A stretch of DNA of 64,000 bases from Flavobacterium endoglycinae (GTDB lineage Bacteria > Bacteroidota > Bacteroidia > Flavobacteriales > Flavobacteriaceae): assembly GCF_017352115.1 (NCBI RefSeq), contig NZ_CP071448.1, forward strand, positions 62,001 through 126,000, read 5' to 3'. Position numbers and translations under genes: made by a program. Each line of letters opens with the position of its first letter. Position 1 is the stretch's first letter. Under the pieces are notes generated by a model. It ran no database searches. It was not told where the DNA came from and saw only the letters and a list, made by a program, of their open reading frames with translations. This document shows positions 18,480 through 27,156 of the stretch, piece after piece.

Positions 18480-18515
18480 AAAAAAGTTTATGCTCAAAGT
18501 ATAAACTTTTTTTAT
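18480..18515 (+). terminator. Terminator of gnd-zwf-pgl
   Basis: AAAAAGTTTAT and ATAAACTTTTT form a stem around GCTCAAAGT, followed by more T residues and 24 bp after the pgl stop. Confidence 0.88.
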
Positions 18516-18546
18516 TTTCATAATTTAACTCATTCAAATAATTAAA

Positions 18547-19095
18547 ATGAAAGAACTCAAAATACAAACCTCAAGATTACAAATAAGACATCTCCGTATT
18601 TCTGATTTAGAAGATTTTCATATTTATCGTTCTAATCCTGAAGTCACCAAATATCAAGGTTTTGATGTTATGACTTCAAAAGAGGCTGAAGCTTTTATAC
18701 AAGAAAATGCCATACACTATTTTGGAGAACCGGGACAATGGATTCAATACGCTATTGAAAACAATGAAACCAAAAAAATTATTGGCGATTGTGCTATAAA
18801 ACTGGATTCTTACGATCCTCGAATTGCAGAAATTGGCATAACCATTTCGCATCTTGAACAACAGAAAGGATATGCAAAAGAAACTTTACTGGGAATTATG
18901 AAGTTCTTATTTGAAGAAAAAGATATTCATAGAATCGTTGAAATCGTTGATGCAGAAAACGAAGCTTCTATAAAATTACTCGAAAGTACCGGATTTAGAC
19001 GCGAAGGTCATTTTATTGAGAATATCTTCTTTAAAGGAAAATGGGGAAGTGAATTTCAATATGCTATGCTGCAGAAAGAATGGAAAAAATTATAA
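18547..19095 (+). CDS. GNAT N-acetyltransferase (RimJ/RimL type)
   Basis: This 182-residue protein begins with TSRLQIRHLRISDLEDF, the usual start of the RimJ/RimL-like Acetyltransf_3 group. It has the acetyl-CoA loop region GYAKETLLGIMKF and the C-terminal ENEASIKLLESTGFRREG. It probably acetylates a protein N-terminus or small amine; the substrate cannot be read from sequence. It is convergent with arr, with only 4 bp between the stops. Confidence 0.88.
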   Translation: MKELKIQTSRLQIRHLRISDLEDFHIYRSNPEVTKYQGFDVMTSKEAEAFIQENAIHYFGEPGQWIQYAIENNETKKIIGDCAIKLDSYDPRIAEIGITISHLEQQKGYAKETLLGIMKFLFEEKDIHRIVEIVDAENEASIKLLESTGFRREGHFIENIFFKGKWGSEFQYAMLQKEWKKL

Positions 19096-19099
19096 TTAC

Positions 19100-19519
19100 T
19101 TAATTTATAATTTCTGCATCAGGATTTGCTTTGAGATTTGACAGTCTTTCCTGCCACATTTTATATTCTTCAGGAGTTAATCGTTTCCAGTCTGTTATTT
19201 CACCAATTATTTTTAAAGGCTCCTTACTTCGATACGATTTTGTGGGATTACCTGGAAATTTTTTATCAGTCACATTCGGATCATCTTCAAAACTTCCTGT
19301 GGGTTCTACAATATAAACACGTGGCGAACCTTTTCCGGATACAATTTCTGCCGCTAAACCTGCTCCATTCACCAGTGAAGTAAAATAGACATGATTCATA
19401 ATAACATCACTATGATAATTCGATCTAAAGCCTGCTGTTAGAAAATCACCAATTTTTAAATCGGCCTTAGTGCCATGATAAAACGGTCCATTGTCTAAAA
19501 TCGTTATGCTATTTCCCAT
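19100..19519 (-). CDS. arr: NAD+-dependent rifampin ADP-ribosyltransferase
   Basis: The 139 residues match the Arr family closely along the whole length: GPFYHGTKADLKIGDFL near residues 11-27, then HVYFTSLV, YIVEPTGSFEDDPNVTDK near 69-86, FPGNPTKSYRSKEPL and DWKRLTPEE. Arr enzymes transfer ADP-ribose from NAD+ to the C23 hydroxyl of rifamycins, inactivating the drug. The size equals that of mobile and chromosomal Arr proteins. No integron or IS lies nearby, so it appears to be a resident gene. Real resistance is inferred. Confidence 0.92.
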   Translation of the reverse strand: MGNSITILDNGPFYHGTKADLKIGDFLTAGFRSNYHSDVIMNHVYFTSLVNGAGLAAEIVSGKGSPRVYIVEPTGSFEDDPNVTDKKFPGNPTKSYRSKEPLKIIGEITDWKRLTPEEYKMWQERLSNLKANPDAEIIN

Positions 19520-19545
19520 AGATTATATTTCTTTGACTTGTATTA

Positions 19546-19583
19546 AAATAAAAAATCTCCAAAATCAATGACTTTGGAGATTT
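19546..19583 (-). terminator. Terminator downstream of the 19605 gene
   Basis: AAATCTCCAAA and TTTGGAGATTT form an 11-bp stem; on the minus strand it runs into TTTTTTATTTT. Confidence 0.82.
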
Positions 19584-19604
19584 AAATTTATATTTCAAAT
19601 GCTA

Positions 19605-20060
19605 TTACATTTCGTTCAATTCGTTGAACTCGTGTAACGATTTCAATGTATTTTCGTAGAATAAGATAGCAGCGATAAGGTTACCTTTATCTGAATATGG
19701 CATCATTTTTCTTTGGAATTCTACTGTAGTATCTAAGAAAGTTGATGTACCTACTGCCTGAGCATCTAACACTTTTTTGTGTTCGTTATCGTCTGGAATA
19801 CCTAAGTCTGCCATCGTAACACCCGGTTTTGTAACCAAAGCAATATAAGGAAGAGTCTTCACTAAAACTTTAATACGTTCAATGTATAATTCCAGAAGTT
19901 CTCCTTTTTGCATACCGCTTAATTCTTTTTGATCGTGGTATTTACGGATTAGAGCTGTTGTACTGATTATACTTCTTGGGGCATTTTTTGCCTGAGCTGA
20001 TGCAGCTGCAGATATGATCAAGAAGAAAAGGACACTTAGTAAAGTAATTTTACTCTTCAT
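19605..20060 (-). CDS. Secreted protein of unknown function
   Basis: The 151-residue product has a clear signal peptide (MKSKITLLSVLFF, cleavage after ASAQA). The mature part is helical and charged, with HDQKELSGMQKGELLELYIERI and a C-terminal FYENTLKSLHEFNELNEM. There are no cysteines and no metal or catalytic motif that I recognise. It is probably periplasmic and restricted to Flavobacteriia. It is a single-gene unit with its own terminator. Confidence 0.75.
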   Translation of the reverse strand: MKSKITLLSVLFFLIISAAASAQAKNAPRSIISTTALIRKYHDQKELSGMQKGELLELYIERIKVLVKTLPYIALVTKPGVTMADLGIPDDNEHKKVLDAQAVGTSTFLDTTVEFQRKMMPYSDKGNLIAAILFYENTLKSLHEFNELNEM

Positions 20061-20228
20061 TTTTTCTATTTGTAATTGGTTGTTAATGAAAACAAAAATA
20101 TATAATTTATGTTAAATACCAACTTTATTATTTTCTTTTTTTCAAAAATATAATTTAACGGGTCTAATCTGCTAAAATCGATGTAATAAGAGGTGTTTTT
20201 AAAAGATTTATTAAATAATTACTGCTTT

Positions 20229-20864
20229 TTAGGATTTAATAATTCTAAAACGTCCTGGATATTTAATCCAAATACTCTTTTTATTTCCGTAATAGTCCAT
20301 AAATTCTTCACAGATAAATACTGCATGTGCTGTTGACCACGCCACGACACCGCAGAATTCGCTTCCAGTTTCTCTTTTTAATTTCTGAATCTGCTTTCCT
20401 ATTCTAAATCCTAGATATTTATATATTGTAGGTGTATAAACTGTGCCATCTTCTAAATCTTCTAAAGCTTTATCAAAAGTAGATTCTTTATCAATAATTT
20501 GTTTGTATTTAGCCATTACAGCATACGTTAAAACGGCATATTCTAATATTTTTTCGCTTTCGCAATTGTCTTTTATAAATACAAAACCTGCAGATACTCT
20601 GGCTTTTTCTAATTCCTCTTCTTTTAGATTAAAGGAAGCATTATTTTTAAGGGTGATTTTATAGAGACTATCATTTACCTTCTCGTTTACGAAAAGATTA
20701 TCCAATCCGTAAACATTTAAAGCGGCTTTGATAAAAGCAATTGACGAACAATTGGTGCGTTCTCCTTGTTTAAAGCTTTCGAATATTTTATCTGCGCTTA
20801 GTTGTGAATAAGAATTGGTACAGGTAAAGAGTAAGAATAAAAAAAACGAAGTAACAGATTTCAT
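20229..20864 (-). CDS. Secreted protein, possible papain-like Cys/His pair
   Basis: This 211-residue protein has a signal peptide ending NSYSQ. Two features stand out. RTNCSSIAFIKAAL near residue 39 places a Cys at the start of a helix. WSTAHAVFICEEFMDYYGN near 175-193 places a His before a strand, followed by an Asn. This order resembles papain- or calpain-like cysteine peptidases, where the active Cys begins the central helix and His and Asn come later. The resemblance is only by pattern; I do not recognise the family. Confidence 0.7.
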   Translation of the reverse strand: MKSVTSFFLFLLFTCTNSYSQLSADKIFESFKQGERTNCSSIAFIKAALNVYGLDNLFVNEKVNDSLYKITLKNNASFNLKEEELEKARVSAGFVFIKDNCESEKILEYAVLTYAVMAKYKQIIDKESTFDKALEDLEDGTVYTPTIYKYLGFRIGKQIQKLKRETGSEFCGVVAWSTAHAVFICEEFMDYYGNKKSIWIKYPGRFRIIKS

Positions 20865-21033
20865 TGTAATTGCATTTTATATTTGTTCTCGGAAATTTTG
20901 AGAATGTAATAGATTATACAAATCTATAAAAATCAAATCATATTTTTTTTCTGCTTTTTAACTTTTCTAAAATTTTTATAATCGATACTAAAGGTGATTT
21001 CGATCTTTTTGAATTTGTAAATACATTTATGCT

Positions 21034-22254
21034 TTAAAATAACTCAAGCTGGTTATTGGGTGGCTTAGGCTTATCCTTAGGAGGTTTTGCATCTCCAAAT
21101 ACCGTTCGACCGCCGTATAAGTGAGATTCTCTGCGTTCTTTCTCAATTAAAGCGTCAAAATTGGAATTGGGTGTAAAGCTTTCTTCTGCCCTTCTTGAGA
21201 TTTCAGATAATTTTTGAATAGCGCTTATTTTATCACTATTTCCAATTTTAGCACGGTTAATGGCTTTCTGCAAAGTAGAAATCGTTTCGTCATAAATCTT
21301 TAAGGGAACAGGAAACGGGTGACCATCTTTTCCTCCGTGGGCAAATGAAAAACGGGCAGGATCTTCAAATCGGGTTGGAGTTCCGTAAATTATTTCACTT
21401 ACCAAGGCCAGCGATTGTAAAGCTCTTGGTCCCATACCTTTTAAAAGCAGAAGCTCTTCAAAATCTTCTGGTTTATTTTCATGAGTTGTCCAAAGCATCG
21501 CTCCCAGCCTTTTCATATTCACATCTTCCATCCTTACATCATGATGCGCAGGCATAGACAGATACTGCATTTCTTTTATGATTTTTACTGGAGATTCTTT
21601 TACCAATTCCAAAATACCTTCTCTCGATTTGGAAGCAGCCTGAGCGGTAAGATTCAAAATAGAACCTTGATTTTCACCATAAATAAAAGTATGTGGCTCG
21701 TTTATAAATGATTGTAAATCTGGAGAATGCCAGTGATATCTTCTCGCTGTTTTAGAATTAGGATTCATTCCCTGCTGAATAACAGCCCATTGTCCTTTAT
21801 TATCGACAATAAAATTATGCTGATACAATTGAAATCCATCTTGAATGGCCGTGTTGTCTACTTTAGCCGTTAACCTGCTGCAGTTTGCCAGATTAATTCC
21901 GTCAAGTCCTGTTTTTTCACCTACAAATAAAAGCTCTTGAGGCGTTGCAGTTGAATGTTTTCCTTTGCCTCCGCAGATGTAAATACCCAGTTCTTTAGAA
22001 TGCGGATTTACTGATTTTTTTAAAGCTCCAAGTACCGAAGTTGTAATTCCTGAAGAATGCCAATCCATTCCCATTACTGCACCAAAACTCTGAAACCAAA
22101 ACGGATTGCTTAATTTACTGATTACTTCAGATGTAGAAAATTCCATAGCAATCGTTTCTACTATGGCCAAACCCAATTTTGACATTCGTTCAGAAAGCCA
22201 CAACGGAACTTGTCCGTAATGAAGAGGAAGATCTGCTGTACCTGAACGTTTCAT
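21034..22254 (-). CDS. DUF763-family protein
   Basis: The 406-residue protein begins MKRSGTADLPLHYGQVPLWLSERM, the conserved start of the DUF763 family shared by archaea and scattered bacteria. LYICGGKGKHS-type and VQDGFQLYQHNFIVD-type blocks also fit. Near residues 270-290, LLLLKGMGPRALQSLALVSE reads like a helix-hairpin-helix, a DNA-binding element common in repair proteins. The biochemical role of DUF763 is not known to me; a nucleic-acid role is inferred from the HhH-like segment. It is monocistronic. Confidence 0.88.
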   Translation of the reverse strand: MKRSGTADLPLHYGQVPLWLSERMSKLGLAIVETIAMEFSTSEVISKLSNPFWFQSFGAVMGMDWHSSGITTSVLGALKKSVNPHSKELGIYICGGKGKHSTATPQELLFVGEKTGLDGINLANCSRLTAKVDNTAIQDGFQLYQHNFIVDNKGQWAVIQQGMNPNSKTARRYHWHSPDLQSFINEPHTFIYGENQGSILNLTAQAASKSREGILELVKESPVKIIKEMQYLSMPAHHDVRMEDVNMKRLGAMLWTTHENKPEDFEELLLLKGMGPRALQSLALVSEIIYGTPTRFEDPARFSFAHGGKDGHPFPVPLKIYDETISTLQKAINRAKIGNSDKISAIQKLSEISRRAEESFTPNSNFDALIEKERRESHLYGGRTVFGDAKPPKDKPKPPNNQLELF

Positions 22255-22313
22255 GTATTAGATTTTTTTTGTTATGCAAAAATACGCAAAATACCATCGA
22301 AAAACGGTTTACT

Positions 22314-22349
22314 AAAAAACGTCTTAAATAGAAATCTAAGACGTTTTTT
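22314..22349. terminator. Terminator between the 22352 and 22254 genes
   Basis: CGTCTTA and TAAGACG, extended by six A/T pairs, form a long stem. It follows the stop of the small acidic protein on the minus strand by 2 bp. Confidence 0.85.
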
Positions 22350-22351
22350 AT

Positions 22352-22546
22352 TTACTTTTTTTCTTCGTTATTCATTTTATCATCGAAATCTGGGTCTTCA
22401 CCTTTAAACTTCTTTGTATCGGCATCATAATTTTCATCATTTGTTAAGACTTCATCATGATCTCTATATTGGTGTTTTCTGGTATCACTTCGATGATCGG
22501 CACCATTCTTATTGGTGTTTTTCGGGATTTGATTATTTGATTCCAT
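22352..22546 (-). CDS. Small hydrophilic disordered protein
   Basis: These 64 residues are almost entirely polar and charged (MESNNQIPKNTNKNGADH at the start, DPDFDDKMNNEEKK at the end), with no hydrophobic core. The composition is that of a disordered stress-type protein. It resembles the other acidic small proteins of this window in character but not in alignable sequence. It has its own terminator, which supports it being a real gene. Confidence 0.6.
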   Translation of the reverse strand: MESNNQIPKNTNKNGADHRSDTRKHQYRDHDEVLTNDENYDADTKKFKGEDPDFDDKMNNEEKK

Positions 22547-22638
22547 AATTTCTATTTTTTAATGTTTAGTAAAATTAGCTGAAACCCAGATTTTTTTAAT
22601 TACATAATCCTTTATAAAAATTATAAAATAATGATTGA

Positions 22639-22977
22639 TTAATGAATTAAATCAGCTTTGGCGAAACTGATTTTCTCATCTTTAAATCTTAAATCGAAAA
22701 TTCCTCCCAGTTTTCCTTCAGAGAAATCTCCTGTAAATTCGACTTCTATATGAAGGCTTTCTTCATCTGTCTTGTGGAAATGAACTAATTTGGTATGCGT
22801 GTTATAACCTATAAAGTAACTCTCGAAATAATCTTTTATCTCTTTGTGTCCTGTAAATTTTCTGCCTACTGAAGGATCATCCAAAACAGCATCTTCATGA
22901 TAAAATTGGAGGTACTTTTCGGTATCAAATGCATTTCCTGCTTCAATCCAATCCTTAATAAAAATATCTATGTTCAT
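22639..22977 (-). CDS. SnoaL/NTF2-like protein
   Basis: The 112 residues show the NTF2-like pattern: an N-terminal helix (FIKDWIEAGNAFDTEKYLQF), then YHEDAVLDDPSVGRKFTGHKEIKDYFESYF, and strands ending LRFKDEKISFAKADLIH. Such proteins form a cone-shaped pocket and may be isomerases or binding proteins. It is the last gene of the SDR-AraC-NTF2 set, 29 bp downstream of the regulator. Confidence 0.85.
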   Translation of the reverse strand: MNIDIFIKDWIEAGNAFDTEKYLQFYHEDAVLDDPSVGRKFTGHKEIKDYFESYFIGYNTHTKLVHFHKTDEESLHIEVEFTGDFSEGKLGGIFDLRFKDEKISFAKADLIH

Positions 22978-23006
22978 TGTAATTTTTGTTTGTTTTAATT
23001 GAAAGT

Positions 23007-23921
23007 CTAATTCAGAAGACTTTTTTTATAATCTGAAGGCGATAAGGCGGTTTTACTTTTAAAAAGTTTAGTAAACGACTGCGGATGTTCAAAACCTAAT
23101 TGATAGGCTATTTCTGCAATTGTCATTTCGTCTTTGGTTAGATATTCCCTCGCCTTTTCTATTACTTTTTCATGTATAAACTGCTGTGTATTTAAACCAA
23201 TCAGGTTTCGCAGCATATCGCTTAAATAACGTGGCGTGACATTCAAAATTTCGGCAAGCGAATTAACGGTTGGTAATCCTTTCAGCACTGTTTTTTCTTC
23301 CTTAAAATAATCTTCAAGCAGTTTTTCCAATTTGGTCAGCATATCATGGTTTACCACTTTTCTGGTTATAAACTGTCGGTCGTAAAAGCGGTTGGCATAA
23401 TTAAGCAATACTTCAATCTGAGAAATAATAACATCCTGACTAAATTTATCGATCCGCTCATTTAACTCATCCTGAATAAATTGGTAAATACTCAAAATGG
23501 TTATTTTTTCTTTTTCAGAAAGATAAAGTCCTTCCGAAGCCGAATAATTAAAGAAACCGTATTGTTTAATCTGGAAATTCAACGGATAAGATCGCAATAA
23601 ATCAGGATGAATATGCAATGACATGCCGCTGTAGTCAGCTTCTTCATCCTGCATGCGCAGCAGCTGGCCGGGAGACACAAAAGACATTCCTCCTTCCTCA
23701 AAATCATAAAATCCCTGTCCGTATTTTAATTTTCCTGAGAATTTTGTTTTAAAGGAAATTTTATAAAAGTTAAGAATAATTCCGTTTTCAAAGTCTTTAG
23801 GTTCAAACTTCGCTTCACCATAATTTATAATACTGATAAGCGGATGCGGAGGCGCTCCTATTCCCATTGCTTTATGCAATTGAGATAATGAATTGAATAT
23901 AACGGGCTGCTTTTTTTTCAT
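23007..23921 (-). CDS. AraC-family transcriptional regulator
   Basis: The 304-residue protein has an N-terminal cupin-like sensing region (about 1-190) and a C-terminal double helix-turn-helix (about 200-304). The regulator helix is MTIAEIAYQLGFEHPQSFTKLFKSKTALSPSDYKKS-like, shown here by IAEIAYQLGFEHPQSF and the closing SPSDYK. It sits between the SDR gene (43 bp upstream) and the NTF2-like gene, so it likely regulates its own operon. The inducer is unknown. Confidence 0.93.
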   Translation of the reverse strand: MKKKQPVIFNSLSQLHKAMGIGAPPHPLISIINYGEAKFEPKDFENGIILNFYKISFKTKFSGKLKYGQGFYDFEEGGMSFVSPGQLLRMQDEEADYSGMSLHIHPDLLRSYPLNFQIKQYGFFNYSASEGLYLSEKEKITILSIYQFIQDELNERIDKFSQDVIISQIEVLLNYANRFYDRQFITRKVVNHDMLTKLEKLLEDYFKEEKTVLKGLPTVNSLAEILNVTPRYLSDMLRNLIGLNTQQFIHEKVIEKAREYLTKDEMTIAEIAYQLGFEHPQSFTKLFKSKTALSPSDYKKSLLN

Positions 23922-23964
23922 GGTGCCAATTTAATTATTTCAAATAATAAAAATCATTCTAAAG

Positions 23965-24771
23965 TTACATTAAAAACTGAGAACGGATTTTTTGAAACTG
24001 CTGCTCTGGAGTCAGCGATAAACGTTCGTTATACAATTCGTTGGCGTCATTTCCAGCAATATAACGAAGCTGGCTTTTTTCGTCTGAAGCGGCATTATAA
24101 ATAATTTCTGCAACGGTTTCGGCTTTGGTATAATTAGCAATTTGTTCTTCGCTGTAGCCTTCACTCACTTTAGCTGTTACATCCTGATACGCTTCATGCA
24201 AACCTCCTTGAAGTGATCTTCCGGCAAAATCAGTTTGCATTCCGCCTGGAGCAACTATTTTTACTTTAATTCCAAACGGAGCCAGTTCATAAGCAAGTCC
24301 TTCCGAAAAACCGTCTACACCAAACTTTGAAGCGTTGTAAATCGAACAAGTCGGATATCCTAATAACCCAAAAGTTGAAGTGATATTAATAAAAGTGCCT
24401 TGTTTTCTTTCTCTAAAATTCGGCAAAAAAGCTCTAGTTACATTGATAACTCCAAAAAGATTAGTTTGAAATTGATTCAGAATTTGTTCTTCATTAAATG
24501 ATTCCAAAGGTCCAATAAGTCCATAACCGGCATTATTAAGAACCACATCTACAGGTTGTTTGGATAAAACATTATGTATTGTCTGTATAATGTCAGCAGA
24601 ATTGGTAACATCTAATTTTAATACGGTAACATTTTCTAGTTGTGTTAATTCCGTTTCATTTTCAGGTTTACGCATGGTTGCAATAACGTTCCAGCCATTT
24701 TGTTGAAATACTTTGGCTGCTGCTTTTCCCAATCCTGATGATGCTCCTGTAATAAAAATTGTTTTTCTCAT
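23965..24771 (-). CDS. SDR-family oxidoreductase
   Basis: The start at 24771 (MRKTIFITGASSGLGKA) is chosen because the 15 extra residues of the longer frame are unlike the family. TGASSGLG is the cofactor motif, NNAGYG follows, and Ser plus YNASKFGVDG (Tyr-xxx-Lys) form the active site. The 268-residue length and the pattern DVVLNNAGYGLIGPLES belong to the classical SDRs that reduce or oxidise ketone/alcohol pairs. It reads divergently from the flavin monooxygenase gene and heads the SDR-AraC-NTF2 operon. Confidence 0.92.
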   Translation of the reverse strand: MRKTIFITGASSGLGKAAAKVFQQNGWNVIATMRKPENETELTQLENVTVLKLDVTNSADIIQTIHNVLSKQPVDVVLNNAGYGLIGPLESFNEEQILNQFQTNLFGVINVTRAFLPNFRERKQGTFINITSTFGLLGYPTCSIYNASKFGVDGFSEGLAYELAPFGIKVKIVAPGGMQTDFAGRSLQGGLHEAYQDVTAKVSEGYSEEQIANYTKAETVAEIIYNAASDEKSQLRYIAGNDANELYNERLSLTPEQQFQKIRSQFLM

Positions 24772-24860
24772 ATGTATTGTGTTTAATTGTACACTGCAAA
24801 ATTGTTTTAAATACAACTTTTAGAGGTAGCCAAAAAGGTGAAAAAGTAAGCCGAAATAAC

Positions 24861-24882
24861 GTCTCCAAATTCTCATGGAGAC
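24861..24882. promoter_or_regulatory. Inverted repeat in the SDR / monooxygenase divergent region
   Basis: GTCTCC and GGAGAC are separated by 10 nt, midway between the two divergent genes. It could be the operator of the AraC-type regulator or a hairpin; sequence alone cannot decide. Confidence 0.3.
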
Positions 24883-24925
24883 ATACTAATTATAGATGTA
24901 AACCTAGGAAATAAAATATATTGCC

Positions 24926-24933
24926 TAATTTTG
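24926..24933 (+). promoter_or_regulatory. Possible -7 element of the monooxygenase gene
   Basis: TAATTTTG matches TAnnTTTG and ends 21 bp before the ATG. No clear TTTG is found at the -33 position. Confidence 0.3.
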
Positions 24934-24954
24934 CGCTGTATTTAGCATCTATTT

Positions 24955-26379
24955 ATGTGGATTATCTGCCATGAATGTCAGGGACGCGGAAAGAAAAACC
25001 GCGGACTAACTAAAAAAGCAAAAGAGAGTTATCAATCAGCCGTTGCCGAATTTGAAAAATCAGGACATACGGGAATCGCTCCTGTACGTCCCAAAGCACA
25101 TCTTCATACTTGCACAACATGCTCTGGAACCGGATTATTACCTTCTGACCATTATCTTCCTGCCGATTATAAAAATCTTCCGAATGTTGCTATTATTGGA
25201 GGCGGTATTGGCGGAACTGCTTTGGCTGTCGCTTGCCTGCATCGTGGTATTCCTTTTACGATTTACGAACGCGATGCTAGTTTTGATGCCCGTTCTCAAG
25301 GGTATGGACTTACTCTACAGCAAGCCAGTAAAGCAATTGAAGGTTTGGGGATTTTTTCGCTGAAAGACAAAGTTATTTCAACACGACATGTAGTACATAC
25401 GGTTGAAGGAAAAGTAATTGGCGAATGGGGAATCAGGAAATGGCTTCAATCAGATGGAGAAAATTCTCCTAAGCGCACCAATATGCATATTGCCCGTCAA
25501 TCACTTCGTTTAGCACTTTTAGAAGAATTTGGCGGTCATAATGCTGTACAATGGGGACATCAGCTTTTGGATTTTAAAGAAGATGAACAAGGAGTCGTTT
25601 TAACTTTCGATATAAATGGAGTTCTAAAAACGGCCAAAGCGGATCTTGTTGTGGGAGCAGATGGTATTCGAAGTTCAGTGAGAAAATTGTTAATTGGAGA
25701 TGATGTTGCGCCTCTTCGCTATCTGGGCTGTATTGTTATTTTAGGTATTTGTCCTTTAAGTGCGATTGAAGGCAATAATAATCCTTTGTTAGATAAAGCA
25801 ACGGTATTTCAAACCGCCAATGGAAACGAAAGAATCTATGTAATGCCTTATAAAGCTGACTCTGTAATGTGGCAGCTCAGTTTTCCAATGGACGAAGATG
25901 AAGCCAAAGCATTAAGCGCAAAAGGAACTCAGGCATTAAAAGAAGAAGCTATTCGCAGAACAAAATGGCATGCGCCAATTCCGCAGCTTTTAGAAGCCAC
26001 TCAGGAAGCACAGATTTCAGGTTATCCAGTTTACGATCGCGAACTGCTTACGCCAGCAATTCTAAAAAAGGGAGAAAAAGCAACTTTAATAGGCGATGCA
26101 GCACACCCAATGAGTCCGTTTAAAGGACAAGGAGCCAATCAGGCTTTATTAGATGCACTTTCTCTTGCCCGTTCTATCACTAAAGGATGCAAACCTTCAT
26201 CAGAATGGAGAAAACATGGCATACGAGAAAGGGTTTTAAATGAATTTGAAGCTGAGATGCTGGAACGAAGCGCCGTAAAAGTGAAAGATTCAGCAGAAGC
26301 AGCAAAGTTTCTTCATTCTGAAATTGTACTTCTCGAAAGTGACGAACCAAGAGGAAGATGTCTTAAAAGAAATAACTAA
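24955..26379 (+). CDS. Zinc-ribbon / FAD-dependent monooxygenase fusion
   Basis: This 474-residue protein has an unusual first 65 residues with two DnaJ-type zinc motifs, CHECQGRG (5-12) and CTTCSGTG (53-60), enough to bind one zinc. A p-hydroxybenzoate-hydroxylase/TetX-like flavoprotein follows: VAIIGGGIGGTAL (78-90) binds FAD, DLVVGADGIRSSVRK is the second motif, and GDAAHPMSPFKGQGANQALLDAL is the late FAD signature. It probably hydroxylates an aromatic or polycyclic compound with NAD(P)H and oxygen. The ATG fits, since the whole ribbon lies in frame and no better start exists. It has its own terminator. Confidence 0.9.
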   Translation: MWIICHECQGRGKKNRGLTKKAKESYQSAVAEFEKSGHTGIAPVRPKAHLHTCTTCSGTGLLPSDHYLPADYKNLPNVAIIGGGIGGTALAVACLHRGIPFTIYERDASFDARSQGYGLTLQQASKAIEGLGIFSLKDKVISTRHVVHTVEGKVIGEWGIRKWLQSDGENSPKRTNMHIARQSLRLALLEEFGGHNAVQWGHQLLDFKEDEQGVVLTFDINGVLKTAKADLVVGADGIRSSVRKLLIGDDVAPLRYLGCIVILGICPLSAIEGNNNPLLDKATVFQTANGNERIYVMPYKADSVMWQLSFPMDEDEAKALSAKGTQALKEEAIRRTKWHAPIPQLLEATQEAQISGYPVYDRELLTPAILKKGEKATLIGDAAHPMSPFKGQGANQALLDALSLARSITKGCKPSSEWRKHGIRERVLNEFEAEMLERSAVKVKDSAEAAKFLHSEIVLLESDEPRGRCLKRNN

Positions 26380-26410
26380 CTTTCAGCAGCTATAACTTAT
26401 ATAAAACAAA

Positions 26411-26432
26411 AAAAGAGCTTTTCAGCTCTTTT
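26411..26432. terminator. Bidirectional terminator
   Basis: AAAAGAGCT and AGCTCTTTT enclose TTTC. The element separates the monooxygenase gene (plus) from the convergent L,D-transpeptidase gene (minus). Confidence 0.8.
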
Positions 26433-26460
26433 CTTGTTGTTATAACTCAATTAACCTTAT

Positions 26461-27075
26461 TTAATAATATACATAAAGCATAATTTTTGAATTTGAACTG
26501 TCGATAATTTTCTCAAGTCTTTTGAAAAATATCTCGTTCACCATTGGACAGCCATGGCTGTTTGTAATATAATAATCCTGCTCTCCATAAGGAACTGCCG
26601 AATATTGGTGTAATACAATAGCTCTTTTTAAAGCATTATTGTTTGATTCATCAAGACCGTTAAGTCTAAAAGCTTTTCCGAAAATGCCTTTATAGGATTT
26701 CTCAACAGAATATCTTCCTAATGAAGTACAGTTTGAATTAGGCATATTGCTGAATTTTAATTCATCACCTCTTATTCCTGTTTCAGAACCGCTTCCGTGC
26801 GCTACCAATCCTTGATCGAGGATTTTATTATTCTTAAGGTCGTATACAAAAAAACGATTCTTTCCTGATTTGATTTTCATATCTACAAGAAACGCAATCT
26901 TGCTGTTGTATTTGTGGTCTGAAGCAGTAAGTGCTTTAATTTCATTTACGTGGTCAGTAAGCCTTACCAGTTCAAGTTCAGATAATATTTCTTCATTTTC
27001 CATTACATTGTAGGTGGTAAAAGAGGTTAAAGAAACAAACAATACCAAAAAAAACATTTTCATTCTCATTCGCAA
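26461..27075 (-). CDS. Murein L,D-transpeptidase catalytic-domain protein
   Basis: The 204-residue protein has a signal peptide (MRMRMKMFFLVLFVSL) and a YkuD-like catalytic domain of the PF13645 type. FFVYDLKNNKIL starts the fold, HGSGSETGIRGDELKFSN is in the middle, and SHGCPMVNE carries the active-site His and Cys. Such enzymes cross-link or remodel peptidoglycan stem peptides in the periplasm. It is transcribed alone. Confidence 0.9.
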   Translation of the reverse strand: MRMRMKMFFLVLFVSLTSFTTYNVMENEEILSELELVRLTDHVNEIKALTASDHKYNSKIAFLVDMKIKSGKNRFFVYDLKNNKILDQGLVAHGSGSETGIRGDELKFSNMPNSNCTSLGRYSVEKSYKGIFGKAFRLNGLDESNNNALKRAIVLHQYSAVPYGEQDYYITNSHGCPMVNEIFFKRLEKIIDSSNSKIMLYVYY

Positions 27076-27148
27076 ATCAATATAAAAGTTAGTAGTAGAT
27101 TGGGGGGATTATCAGTTTCAAGTTTCCATCACTTGATTTTTGATGTTG

Positions 27149-27156
27149 CAAAATTA
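27149..27156 (-). promoter_or_regulatory. Possible -7 element of the L,D-transpeptidase gene
   Basis: TAATTTTG on the minus strand matches TAnnTTTG, 73 bp before the ATG. A partial ATTG lies 15 bp further upstream. Confidence 0.3.
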
